Below, piece after piece: positions 33,355 through 44,484 of a DNA stretch of 64,000 nt. Every line of letters starts with the position of its first letter. The first letter of the stretch is position 1. Location of the stretch: positions 3,038,001 through 3,102,000 of the forward strand of contig JARFIW010001458.1 in NCBI GenBank assembly GCA_036346225.1, given 5' to 3'. Under the pieces are notes generated by a model that saw nothing but the letters and a program-made list of their open reading frames with translations, did no database searches and was not told the DNA's origin. The DNA comes from Platerodrilus igneus. Taxonomy: Eukaryota > Arthropoda > Insecta > Coleoptera > Lycidae. A program made the position numbers and the translations under genes.

Positions 33355-33435
33355 GCGGTCCCAGACAGGGTTTTAACCTGTTAACCTCGTCTTTGTACGT
33401 TGACGCGCTAACTAATTGAGCCACAGACCGGTGAG
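33355..33435 (-). other. tRNA-like head 1 (SINE or tRNA pseudogene)
   Basis: On the minus strand GGTCTGTGGCTCAATTAGTT begins a tRNA-like sequence ending GTCTGGGACC. The T arm is perfect (ACAGG, loop TTAAAAC, CCTGT), an anticodon-like stem CGTC/GACG is present, and acceptor ends GGTC/GACC pair, but the lower acceptor stem does not. Contains A- and B-box-like words. Better explained as a tRNA-derived repeat head than a working tRNA. Confidence 0.55.
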
Positions 33436-33439
33436 TTTA

Positions 33440-33996
33440 ATGGGAAAAATGGACATCTAAATTGTATACCATACATAAACCTCACCATTAATTACATTTG
33501 TCATTTTTGCCAATCATACCTGGTAATGACAAGTTTTTTTATTATTGTGGGATATAGACAGGAGATAACGTTCAAATTCACGGTTACAAGTTATAATACT
33601 ATAATACTAATTAGTAAGATGAAACAGCAATTTAGACTTTTAGACAAAGCCTAAATGATCACTTCAAGTCAAACTAGTAATTTGGAATTTTTTTCAATCA
33701 CATCTGACAGTGTCAAGTTTTTTATCTTTGTCAGATATAAACGGGAAGCCACGTTTAAACTCTAAGCTGTAAGCCTACTATTAAATACATATATTTTGTA
33801 ATTACACAAAGCAAGTTGATTATAATACCATTATATTAATTAATTCGAGGAAATAGTAAGTTAGATTCTCATGCATAGCCTAAATAATCATTCTAATCGA
33901 GCTAGTACCTAAAAGTCCCGGGCAGGATTTGAACCAGCATCTTCGGTTTTGACTGCCCAGACGCTAACCAATTGCACCACTTGGACGGGTACTTAC
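33440..33996 (-). repeat. tRNA-headed tandem repeat units
   Basis: On the minus strand a tRNA-like head at 33905-33985 (GTGGTGCAATTGGTTAGCG as A box, GGTTCAAATCC as a perfect B box, GTCC/GGAC acceptor ends) is followed by body sequence. Phrases recur within the body: TGATTATTTAGGC/TGATCATTTAGGC, CTGACAAAGATAAAAAACTTGAC and AACTTGTCATTACC. A further diverged unit lies at 39010-39470. Together they look like a dimeric or tandem SINE array. Confidence 0.6.
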
Positions 33997-34275
33997 TGGT
34001 GTGTAAAAGCGAGTGAATTATAATAAAGCGGGGTTTTATGAATAAAGAAAAAAGTGATGAAATTGCCTAGGCGAGTGAAATAAATAAAATGGATTGTAGC
34101 GGCTGGTAGCAAGTTGACAAAGATTAAATACGTACAAGACAAGTTCACAAAAAACCTACTTTCAATTTCCAATTGAAGAAGCAGGTTTGAATATTGCACT
34201 TGTTCGTGTGCAGCGGTACAGCTATTTAATGAGATCAAGTTATTTTACAAGCGCACGCGAGTTATGTATCCCCCA

Positions 34276-34323
<48 letters not shown>

Positions 34324-35020
34324 CATTAATAGAGGTATTAGAAATTATTAAGCATTATAAAGAGTTACTAAGTTAGATGCAACATTGTATCTCAAGAATA
34401 ATCAAATAAAGGTTAATGAAAGTTCACAAGCAAATTGTGAGAACGGATGCAATACATTGTATTTCAGATAATAGTGATACTGCACGTGGCAGGTCACAGA
34501 CGGTTAAGAGACCGCAATTACTTAGAAATCAAGATTGTTACATTGTATAGTGAATAGTATTAAGAAATAAGCAGATATGAGCTCTGCAAGTTCCCACAGA
34601 TATGTCAGGGGCAAGGACAACATAAAAACCCCGGGAGCCCCAAGACCAGTCAGTCAGTCTGAGTATTTCAGCTTTAACATTGTTGTTTACCTAGACTACT
34701 CGCCCTAATATTAGTTCAATTAATTATTTTATTTCGACTTAGAGCATTTACAATAGTTTGTCAAAATTCCATAAATAATGTCTGTTTAAACTAATAAAAA
34801 TTTGTTACAAGTTTTGGAAGTAGTTTTTAAAAACACCGCTCCCAAGGCCCGAAACGTAACTCGCGTTGCGTGTTAACTTTTCGAGTTCAATTTCAACATC
34901 GACATTACTACGAGCCGGCTTATCACTTGTAGGGTTATCAGTTTGGAAAACCGGCTGTTATGGATAAATGCGAGCAAGAATTGATGAGCGCGTCAGCATA
35001 TTTATAAATTTACCAAATCA
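33997..35020 (-). repeat. 3' LTR of BEL 2, interrupted by a solo errantivirus LTR
   Basis: Left part 33997-34259 and right part 34862-35020 align with 38564-39004: shared GTGTGTAAAAGCGAGT, GGTTTTATGAATAAAGAAAA, GCAAGTTGACAAAGATTAAA, TGCAGCGGTA and GAGCCGG(C/T)TTATCACTTG. Confidence 0.88.
34260..34861 (+). mobile_element. Solo errantivirus LTR with CGCG duplication
   Basis: 602 bp beginning AGTTATGTATCCCC and ending ACGTAACT, flanked by CGCG on both sides (34256-34259, 34862-34865). The uninterrupted LTR partner at 38564-39004 shows the pre-insertion sequence. Similar throughout to LTRs A, B and D (for example GATGCAACATTGTAT, GCTCTGCAAG). Four bp duplication and alternating purine-pyrimidine target fit errantiviruses. 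It arose by LTR-LTR recombination. Confidence 0.9.
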
Positions 35021-35340
35021 TTCTCCCCGCCTTGAAAGGTTGCCGAAAGCTTTCAATTCGAAGATACAGAGGAGTGGCAAAACAAATACATAAAAAAGAA
35101 ACGAAAAAAAATACATATGTATTGGAGCAAGTAAATAATAAATAGTGCATTTCCTAAAGAATAAGAAAAAATTAAATAAATGTATTTTTAAAAATGAGCA
35201 TTATTTGCAAAAAAAAGTTAAAAGAATTACTTCAAAAGAATTAAACTTCTCTCTTTGTGATAACATAAACGAATTATTATTTCTTAATAACTGAAATATA
35301 CTATTTATTTTATTACATAGAAAGCGGAAACAATTTTATA
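35021..35340. other. BEL 2 interior next to 3' LTR, no gene
   Basis: A-rich. CTCCCCGCCTTGAAAGG just inside the LTR could be the plus-strand primer region (purine-rich on the minus strand). No coding motif. Confidence 0.45.
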
Positions 35341-35800
35341 ATAGGGCGTTTAAAAACGCCTGTATTTGATTTTAACAGATGCCACACTAACAACATTATC
35401 GCCACCTAGAAATATCTTTTGTATTACGCCTAAAGGCCAGCGAAGCGGAGGGATATCTTTTTGACGAAGTGTAGTTAAGTAAAACCGCGGGTGCTACAAC
35501 CTATAACGAGCATATATCCCCAAAAGGGGTAGACATGCAACTACGCAGCAGTGCGTGGGAGAATAAGGATTCTCTCCAATAAGAAATTAAAGTCATTGGG
35601 TAATGGTAGAAATGTTAAACCTATAAAGGCGATTATTAATTGTGGTTTAGTGACCGCGTTTGTGCACTCTTCGAGTGTCTTCGACAATCTTCGATTGTTT
35701 CCAAAGAAAATATTCAAGCATGCCATTTTCAAAAAATATGGCGTAGAAGCTATTTAAAATTAAATTGCTTTATTAGTAAGTATTTTGTATACAACAAGTT
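35341..35800 (-). pseudogene. BEL 2 integrase C-terminus, broken
   Basis: On the minus strand DIPPLRWPLGVIQKIFLGGD then VVSVASVKIKYRRF (35345-35455) is the characteristic BEL integrase end. Further right on the minus strand LTFLPLPNDFNFLLERILIL-like text is in a shifted frame. The catalytic core was not found. Confidence 0.75.
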
Positions 35801-36500
35801 TGGTTTTCCCTTAGTAAAGTGTTTATTTAAAATTTGTATCCTGCAATTATTCATCAATTTCTAATACACAAACATAATTAATAGAAAGTCCAAGAAAAGA
35901 AATTATATACAGGGCGTGGTCCTATTTTAAATCATAACGTCTTCTAGTAATTCGGAAAATATGTACAAGGTCTTAAACGAAACCATGTAAACACCAACTT
36001 TATACCCAATTAATAAAATCAGTTTGTCGGGCGAGGACAACAAAAAGTACATCATTCCTAATAGCATAGCAACCTAATTAAGGTAGGTCAGTAAGCAATA
36101 TTTAATTGCTATTAATTGACTTGCATTTAGCGTACTTTCCTATTGTAATAACCGCATTTGTTTGGAGAAGATATACACGTTTAAAAAAAATTATATACAG
36201 CTTTCTTAATTATTAACCACGCGATGATTACACCAAAAGTCGACCTTCCCATTTACATATTTAAAACACATTACATTGGAATGTTTAATTTATTAAACTG
36301 TAAATTGGATAAAATAAATTATTAAAATTTTGGGTGCTTATTTCTTTGTATTGGTTAAAGGACTGTAGATATTAAAAAGGAGAGGTGATTAGGAATTGAT
36401 CTTGGTACAAAATCTTAAAATTGGGGTAGCTCCCTTAGGGATGGTGCAATCTAAAAAATTCCTAGAAATTTGGGTAGCTGAGAAAATTGTAATATTAATT
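35801..36500. other. BEL 2 interior, no recognisable motif
   Basis: AT-rich; occupies the place of integrase core and RNase H but has no motif I can identify, so it is either a deletion filled by other DNA or too diverged. Confidence 0.45.
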
Positions 36501-36504
36501 GATA

Positions 36505-36775
36505 CCAAACAAGATAGGTTTATCTCGAAAGATGAAAATGGCTAGTCGAAGAAAACTATTTGGTTCAGAATGTTAGCGGTAAAAAAATCTTAAAAATATG
36601 TTTATCTCGTGTGTGGAAATGAGGATGCTCATTTATCTCGAAAGAAGAAAAATTTAAGATAGGTTTATCTCGAAAGATGAAAATGGTTAGTCGAAGAAAA
36701 CTTTTTGGTCCAGATGAGTGAGGAAATGAGGAGGAAATGAGGGATTCTGGAGGAAATGAGGGGGTGATTACGCCA
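36505..36775 (+). repeat. Imperfect tandem repeats within BEL 2
   Basis: GATAGGTTTATCTCGAAAGA followed by ATGAAAATGG(C/T)TAGTCG occurs at 36512-36570 and 36659-36710, and TTTATCTCG also at 36600 and 36632. A separate GAGGAAATGAGG unit repeats about four times at 36719-36770. Confidence 0.75.
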
Positions 36776-36799
36776 ATAATGTACTACTTGTTTCGTACA

Positions 36800-37110
36800 A
36801 GTGATATCGAATTTACTTACGGTGAAATTGAAAGCGTCATCTAATGGTAACCATGAAAGCTTAGGTACCTTTATACTAGTGTCACAATCAAAAAAATCTA
36901 ATGCAACGCGGTGAGGCTTGGGAAGCTTATTGAATAAACTAGACGAATTAGAAACCCACTTTTCAAATCAAAACCTCCATTTTTAAAAAATGCAATAAGT
37001 TCTTGTGCTAACGAACTTGTGGCGCTTATCATTGGTCGAATAAATCAAATCGTCCATGTATAAATAATTTTGTGCTATTTTACGGAAATAATTGTGCACC
37101 TATTACAAGA
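36800..37110 (-). pseudogene. BEL 2 reverse transcriptase fragment
   Basis: Minus strand near 37035-37075 reads AQNYLYMDDLIYSTND, containing the Tyr-Met-Asp-Asp catalytic box in BEL context. Surrounding text is out of frame. Confidence 0.7.
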
Positions 37111-37273
37111 TGCACTTTTCTAGAAAGATTTCAAGAAAGATCCGCTAGAGGGGTTTTTTCAAGGCTCTGTAAATTTTTACAATCCACAGGGTGCATAGAC
37201 AATGGGTCTGTAATATTATCGACGACTAATGCCTTTATATAATATGCGTGTTGATAAAAACTAGATTCGATGC

Positions 37274-37501
37274 TTAAGAAAATATAACCACAAATTGGTC
37301 AAGCAGAAGAACCAATTCCTTCTTCGACGATTTGCTTAACGGTTGGATTCTTAAATTTAAGAATGTGCAACTATTAACCGTAATTAGATTGTTTTGGAAC
37401 ACACTGTCCAACAAGCATCCAATAATCTTACGTTCTCCACTGGCGTTGCAGGCATAAACTTGAGCAGTTGATAACAAAACAATACTATGCGTAGGGTCCA
37501 C
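37274..37501 (-). pseudogene. BEL 2 protease fragment
   Basis: Reads VLLSTAQVYACNASGERKII then GCLLDSVFQNNLIT: BEL protease with LLDSGSQ altered to LLDSVFQ, so the catalytic Gly is lost. FLNLRIQPLSKSSKK follows as in relatives. Confidence 0.75.
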
Positions 37502-37879
37502 GATGGCTCACCATGTTAAGGAAGTTTAGATGCTGAAATCTTAGTTCATGTGCGACTGCGGATTATTGTAGTTATTGAGAAGGCTTTTCACCGCAATTGG
37601 GGAGGTTGCGTTAAAATTAATGTTTTTTTGAAAAACAAAGAAGCGCACGATGCCGCCTTCTACAATGACGGCAAACATTTTCTGATTTGCAGTCAGGTGC
37701 GAAACGTACCAAACTTAAACAATTTATACAACTAGCTTTTGATATTATAAACTCAAACCTTAATTGTGCAGAAGGCATATTGTGAAATTTTGGACAATCA
37801 TAAAGTTTATTATGACTGCCTGTGTGACAAATAACCTAAGACGAAGCGCTTGAAATAAAAGCTTTACTTTTATAAATTG

Positions 37880-38100
37880 TTACAACGTTTTTGATGTTTT
37901 TGTCTTTATTAGGCCGCTGCTATTATGTGAGCGTTCCAGGACTTTTACTTGATTTTGAACAAATTCAATAACCGTTTTGTAAAAAGGCATTTCAATGCCT
38001 TGAACTAAATTCTCAAAGGCCTGAGCGGTTTCTGAATCGAGTTTCTGGAGAGCACAATTCAAAAAAATTAAATCTTGAGGATCTGCGATTCTAATTCGAA
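37880..38100 (-). pseudogene. BEL 2 gag fragment
   Basis: NCALQKLDSETAQAFENLVQ then FVQNQVKVLERS resembles the BEL Gag segment near LxKLDxxTxxxFE (compare LLEKLDPFTRKRFE in BEL 1 Gag). Short and isolated. Confidence 0.6.
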
Positions 38101-38563
38101 TTAGTGCTGCAATCGAAGCTGAAAATTTTTCAACAAATACGTTTGATCCAAAATAATTTTAAATTTAGTTTATAATTAGCTTATTGACTCTGGTGCAGAC
38201 AGAGATTATTTATTTGATCTACTCTCAAATGTAGAAATATAGTTTCAGATTGATTGTAAATAGTATCAATACGTTCAAAAATAAGTTCCTTAATCTTTTG
38301 TAACTGTGCCAACTTTTGCTCCATTATGCATAATACGATAGAAATTATAGGATGTGATAAGAAATATAAGTATATGCGTTAGTGAAGCTAATTCGGAATA
38401 AAATTCTTGTCTCTAAATTTAATGTCATAAGAAATAACGTGTTTGGTATTGATAAATCTTCAATGAGAATTGAAATTATTTCTATGTAAAAGCAAATTCA
38501 TAAAATGAGTGTTGATACATATAATGAAATTCTTATCACGGTTTGATCACGACTAATAAAAAA

Positions 38564-39004
38564 TAGTGTGTAAAAGCGAGTAAACTGTAATATAGCGGAG
38601 GTTTTATGAATAAAGAAAAAATTATAAAATTGCCTGTGCGAGTGAAATAAATTAATTAATAAATAAATAATAAATAAATAAATTGGATTGTAGCTGGTAG
38701 CAAGTTGACAAAGATTAAATACATACAACACAAGCACATAAAGAACTTATCCTCAATTTTCAATTGAAGACACGGGTTTTAATCTTGCACTGTGCGTATG
38801 CAGCGGTATAGCTATTTAATAAAACCAAGTTATCTCACGAGCGAACGCGTTCCGTGTTAACTTCTTGAGTTCAATTTCAAAATAAACACTACTATGAGCC
38901 GGTTTATCACTTGTAGCGTTATCAGTTTGGAAGATCGACTATAATGGATAATTACGAGCACTAATTGATTAACTCGACTGCATATTTATAAATTTGACAA
39001 ACCA
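38564..39004 (-). repeat. 5' LTR of BEL 2 (uninterrupted)
   Basis: Partner of 33997-35020, with a local AATA-rich expansion near 38650-38680. Followed by CTTAC at 39005-39009. Confidence 0.88.
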
Positions 39005-39009
39005 CTTAC

Positions 39010-39470
39010 AATTAGAGAAAAATACAATTTTAAATCATGGTTGCAGTCGTATATCAACCTAACTTTCAATTGCGTTTAGATTTTTATCAATCACATCTAA
39101 GGGTGTCATGTTTTTGACTTATGTCAGATATAGACATAAACCGACGCTCAAAATCGCTGCTGTAAAGCAGCTATTAAATACAGATATTGGATTATAAAAG
39201 GCAAGCTGATCACAGAACTATATTATTAACTAATAAGGTAAAACTATAACTCATGCTTTTATGCAAAATCCAAATGATCATTTTATATAGCCACAGTAAT
39301 TGAAGAATAAAAAGTATAAGGTTTCTGACAGGATACTGATCCTTATTCTTGACTTTGACCGTTGATGCGGGTGATTACAATTAAAAAGATATAAATCTAA
39401 ATCTATGCGCAACCATACGTCAACCTAACTTTCAATTACGTTTGAAATTTTGCCGATTTATTATTACAAT
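39010..39470 (-). repeat. Diverged tRNA-headed repeat unit
   Basis: Two near-identical phrases, TCAACCTAACTTTCAATT(G/A)CG at 39054 and 39420, bound a unit whose middle (39110-39330) matches the body at 33690-33900: TGTCAGATATAGAC, GCTGTAAAGCAGCTATTAAATA and AAATGATCATTT. Period is about 365 bp. The tRNA head is very degraded near 39325-39375. Confidence 0.55.
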
Positions 39471-39717
39471 TATTACTGAAATAATTTATTCAGCAAAAGC
39501 CTGAACTTGATGAGATTTATAATTATACACATTTTATGAGCAATTTATTACTGCAACAGTTATTAATGAAACAATTATTCAGCGAATGTCTGAAATTAAT
39601 GTAATTATAGCAGAGGTTTATAATTACACGCAATACAAGTAACAGTAAGTGATTCTTTAAATAACTTTAGTGCAAATTTGACTGAAGTAGCAGAGAACAA
39701 ATAATTTATAAAGATGA

Positions 39718-40495
39718 ATTCTAAAACTTAATGTTATATTTAGATTCGACTCCAATGTACGATGGTAATCAAGCTTCGTTAGGTATATTCAATACCGAGT
39801 GCGAAACATTTCTGAAGAATTTCTACAAACAAGGTAACATTGACCGAAATATCTGGCTTTTAAGATTGATCCTGCGTAAACTAAAGGGCAGAGCTTTGAC
39901 CTTAATTGCGAATAGAGATAATCTAACAGATTGGGAGGGCTACAAAAAGATATTAATTGCACATTTTAGCGACCAACGCAATATAAAATGCCTTATAAGG
40001 GACTCATTGAACCTAAGAATGGAAAATAATTAATCACCATATCAATTTGGTATGCGATGTCAAAACGTGAAACTGAAATTAAAAAAACCGGACCCTAGTG
40101 TACGTTTAATTAAAACTAAAATGTACGACGAAATGGCTTTAGACACATATATAAACGCATTACAGTTATTGAACAAAATAAGATTTAGAAATCCCCAAAA
40201 CTTAGAGGAAGCGATGAACTTAATTATAGAAGAAGAAAACGTAATGTATTATAGGAATAGACTTTACAATCCAAATATTAACAAAAGGTATAAACCAATT
40301 AAGACTATACAAGCAACGAGACCGATACCAACACAACCTAAATTTACATCATTTAACACACCGACAAATCCAACGAGAATTAATAATTCGAACTCTAGTA
40401 ATACAAATTTCAACAATCAATTTCGACAATTCCCAAACCTAGATTTACACCCAAGTTTAATCAAAACGCAAATCGCACGTGCTAAACATTTGGTG
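39718..40495 (+). pseudogene. Errantivirus B Gag
   Basis: Two open pieces separated by one stop near 40030. The first (39731-40033) has capsid-like LKNFYKQGNIDRNIWLLRLI and LKGRALTLIANRDNLTDWEG; the second (40052-40498) continues YDEMALDTYINALQLLNKIR, then a tail rich in Asn, Pro and Thr with polar repeats. No zinc knuckle, as usual for errantivirus Gag. Would build the particle. Confidence 0.8.
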
Positions 40496-40879
40496 TAAAT
40501 TCTAACAGAAACCCATGACAAAAAATAACAACAACCTCAATAATTATTACAAACTAACCGCTATGGACACTTCATTTGGTAACACCAGACAGAACACTAA
40601 AGTATCTCAAATTAGACCTCGACTATACACATAAACCTAACTTCACTTCCGAGGAACTATTTCACCAAGAAATAGAAGATTTTCTCAATTAAACTATATC
40701 CGAGAACACAGGTAATTATACGAATTTAAGTAGGGACAAGGAAGCAAATTATTCAAAAAACCACAAACGCAACACACTTACCAAAATTGCGAAGAGGACT
40801 ATGAAGGAAATGCGTATTCAAATATTCAATTGGTCAGAACCAAACACGATCAGAGATAATAAATTTAAACAATATTAAT

Positions 40880-41480
40880 TAACACATTTTACCCTATATA
40901 GAAATACCTCATGTAAAAATTAATTATTAATCGAAACAGGATTTTCAAAAACTCTAATTAGTCCCAAAACCGTGCAGAAACATTATTTAGATTTTGTAGA
41001 AAGAGAACCTTTTAAAATCAGAATAGTACACAAAACGACACTACACCAATTTATTGCAAATATACCTCTACCAAAAACTTTCGATGTAAAAATGAAACAC
41101 AAATTTAGCATTTTTGAATTTATGACAAATAGGACGGATTGATAGGCATGGATCTGTTAAGAAATTCAGGAACGAATATTGATATAAAAAATCGATTGTA
41201 AAGAACAAAACACGGACAAATACCAAATAAATTTCAAAATAGTAACATTCAAACTGATCAAAAGTATACTATCGAACCCAGGACATAAAACAAGTAAACG
41301 TCTTAGTAAATTCGAAAAGCGTCATAGGAATAATAAATCACATGTCATTTCAATACGGAGTGGAAACACCCATCGCGTTAGTAAATATAAAAGACAATTA
41401 CGCCACTACAACAATTTTGAACTCAAACGACTATCCCATAGAAGTATCCTTAACCACTCCAATAGAAGTGGAAGAAGTGA
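40880..41480 (+). pseudogene. Errantivirus B protease region
   Basis: LLIETGFSKTLISPKTVQKH near 40920-40980 corresponds to a retropepsin start with Asp changed to Glu at the active site (ETG for DTG). The stretch to the RT is full of stops. Confidence 0.65.
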
Positions 41481-41484
41481 ATTT

Positions 41485-42550
41485 TAGGGAAATAGAAATC
41501 GATGAAGACTGAAAGTAATTCCAACCCCACAGATCACGATAAAATGTTGAAGGAAAGTCTAATTAACATTCGTTTTAATGATAATATTAATAGCGAAGAA
41601 GAAAGAGCAATAAAAGATTTATGTTTTGAATACAGAGATATATTCCATTGTGAAAGAATACCTTTAATTTTACTAACACAGTCAAACATAGTATTCAATT
41701 AACAGACGAGAAATCGATTTTCACCAAAGCATATAGAGTACCTCAAGGAAGCCAAGAAGAAACAGATAGGCAGGTAGCAGATTTATTAAATCAACATATC
41801 ATTTAACATTTAAACTCACCATGGAGCAGCTTCAAACAAATTATATCAAAAAAATTAGATGCCTCAGGCATACGCAAATATCGAATGGTTATCGATCACA
41901 GAAAACTTAACGATAAGACTGTAGACAATAAGTATTTATTACCGAATATTACAGAAATATTGGACAAGCTAGAAAAATGTCAATATTTTTCGACATTAGA
42001 CTTCGCCTCCGGATACCACCAAGTGGAAATGGACGAGAAAGACATGACCAAAACAGCTTTTAGTACACCCAGAGGACACTATGGATACAAATGCATGCCG
42101 TTTGGTTTGAAGAATGCACCCGCCACTTTTGAACAAGTTATGGATAATATTTTGACAGGAATACATAACGAGAAATGTCTTGTGTATCTGGACAACATAA
42201 TTGTATATTCAACGTCACTCAACGAACACATTGAAAGATTAGGAGAAGTTTTTAAACGTTTAAGAAAAGCTCACTTTAGGATACAACTGGATGAGATCGA
42301 ATTTTTGCAAAAAAGTAGCATTTTAGAACACATAATAACGCCACAAGCTGTTATGCCAAACCCAGATAAAACAAATGCCGTGTTAAACTATCCTTTACCA
42401 AAAACAAACAAAGAAATAAAAGTAATTTTAGGACTCAATGGATTTTACAGAAAATTTATTAAAGGTTACGCACAAATAATCAAACCATTAACAAATTGTT
42501 CAAAGAAAGGTAATAAATCGAACACACACCGGAATTTATTAAAGCAGTAG
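41485..42550 (+). pseudogene. Errantivirus B reverse transcriptase
   Basis: Linker ESNSNPTDHDKMLKES, then RT blocks MVIDHRKLNDKTVDNK, LDFASGYHQVEMDEKD, PFGLKNAPATFEQVMDN and the catalytic box reading YLDNIIVYS: the second Asp of Y-x-DD is Asn, matched by YLDD in copy A. The 41885-42550 frame is open for 221 residues. Frame breaks lie on both sides. Confidence 0.85.
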
Positions 42551-42936
42551 AAAAAATAGAGTGTATTCTTACGAATCACCCATTATTGGAGTACCCTGAC
42601 TTCTCAAAACCGTTTATATTAACAACAAACGCATCCAAGGTTGCTTTAGGCGCAGTATTGAGTCAAGACAAAGTAGGTGGCGATTAACCAATCAGTTACG
42701 CTTCACGAACATTAAACGAAATTGAACAAAAACACAGTACTATTGAAAAAGAACTATAAGCCATAATTTGGGCAACAAAATATTTTAGGCCATAACTTTA
42801 TGCAAGGAAATTTTATACATACACAGACCATAGATCATTAGTATGGTTATGTAAACTCAAAGAACCAAACTCGAAATTACAGGGACGGAGGATTAGATTA
42901 GAGGAGTACGACTACGAGATCATATACAAGAAAAGA
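42530..42936 (+). pseudogene. Errantivirus B RNase H
   Basis: FILTTNASKVALGAVLSQDK, with the catalytic Asp of TTDAS (present in copy A) changed to Asn, then [31 protein letters not shown] and YDYEIIYKKRMYYNNADALS, the standard end of a gypsy RNase H. Stops near 42687 and 42760. Confidence 0.8.
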
Positions 42937-44473
42937 ATGTATTACAATAACGCGGACGCATTGAGCAGAATACAACTCAACTCCATAGAGACAGAATCAG
43001 TTGTAGGAAACTTAGACAAAACCGAGCTGAGGAAAGACCCAGAAGAAATGGAAACTATACATTCAACTCAAAATTACGAACGAAAAACTGCAATTAAAAT
43101 TTTAAACGAAGCGATAGATACGAAACCAAATTAATTTATAATTTATAATTACCAACCCCGACCCGGTAAAATATACAAAAACAGACAATAGGAAAATGTA
43201 TCAAATCCAAATAACGAAAGATGACAACGAGGAGCAAATAATTAAAATTTTAAAGGAATATACACCGGAGAAAAAACGTTTTTACTTTTATTTTACAACG
43301 AAACATTTGTGCCAAAGATTTTTAGAACTATATATTCGATTTTTAATAATTCAGGACCAGAAATTATCAGACGAACACGAAAACTAATAACTTTAGATGA
43401 CCCAGATGAAATAAACAAAGTAATTTGCAACTAACATGAAGGTAAAAGAAATCATCGTGGAATAAACGAAACCCTAAAACAACTCATAAGGAGATATTAT
43501 TTTAAAGATATGCTAGAACTAACTACACATTTTATCAATCAATGCGAACTATGTGACAGAACAAAATACGACAGATCACCACCAAAAGTATCCTTAATGA
43601 AAACAAAAACACCCGACAAACCTTTTCAAAAATTACATGCACACAATTTGGTAGTAGAGGCTGAGAACCTTTTCTCAATCGTAAACGCATTCACAAAAGT
43701 AGGACAAGCGATACTCATTACTTTGAAAAACAGTATTGATGTAACTCAAGGATTTTTACAATACTTTACATTTTACGGTACACCTGAATCAATAACTTAA
43801 GATAATGGAAGTGAATTCAGAAACGAGACTATACAAAATACCTTATAACTTCATAAAATAAATATTCATTTTATTACAGAAAATTATCTGGAATGAAACC
43901 TATTAATTTAACGATTACATTTAACATTATTAATACATATCAGATCTTTAAAATTAACATATAAGAAAGAACCTATCACTAATTTAATGTCATATGCCCT
44001 AATTGCTTATAACAATACAATTCATTTACTCTTCAACTAACTTTACACCCCTCGAACTAACATTAGGACACTCAGACTCTCGTAACCCTTCTGATATACA
44101 TTATAATAAAGAAGTATGTCAACAGTACGCCAAAGATCACAATGAAAAACTAAGAATCACTTATAATAAGGTGAAAAATATATCAGACAACGATAAGGAA
44201 CGTATTACAATAACCCACGATAATAACTCCAATATAAATAAATTCGCAGTAGGACAGACTGTTTATGAAAGAAACTTTAAAAGTAGACGACACAAAACGG
44301 CCCCCAGAAATCAAAAAGGTTTCGGACAAAAATGTAGCAGTAGTAGACAACGGAAAACCATAAGATACATACATTTAAAGAATTTAAGATACCTTGTAAT
44401 TTCCGATGGACAGCAATTACCCTTGCCCTCAATCTCCACCCAGGTAGAACAGACACAACGAAATAATAATTGA
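42937..44473 (+). pseudogene. Errantivirus B integrase
   Basis: Zinc domain near 43440-43565 (NHRGINETLKQLIRRYYFKD, FINQCELCDRTKYD). Core start reads LHAHNLVVEAEN where copy A has HADTLVVE, so the first catalytic Asp is His. DNGSEFRNE near 43800-43825 keeps the second Asp. C-terminal region 44003-44473 matches copy A (GQTVYERNFKSRRHKTAP). Stops at 43132, 43385 and 43798. Confidence 0.85.
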
Positions 44474-44484
44474 AGATATAACAA

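Larger units (their letters stand above)
33997..39004 (-). mobile_element. BEL/Pao element 2 (relic) with LTRs and CTTAC duplication
   Basis: Direct repeats (33997-35020, containing a later solo LTR, and 38564-39004; about 420-440 bp each) start near TG and end near CA, and are flanked by CTTAC at 33992-33996 and 39005-39009. The interior reads leftward gag, protease, RT, integrase in BEL style, all degenerate. It inserted into the tRNA-headed repeat array. Confidence 0.85.

Noticed and set aside
33355..33435. Genuine tRNA gene
   Set aside because: Good T arm, but the acceptor stem and anticodon loop are defective, and it adjoins a repeated body, so it is treated as a SINE-like head.
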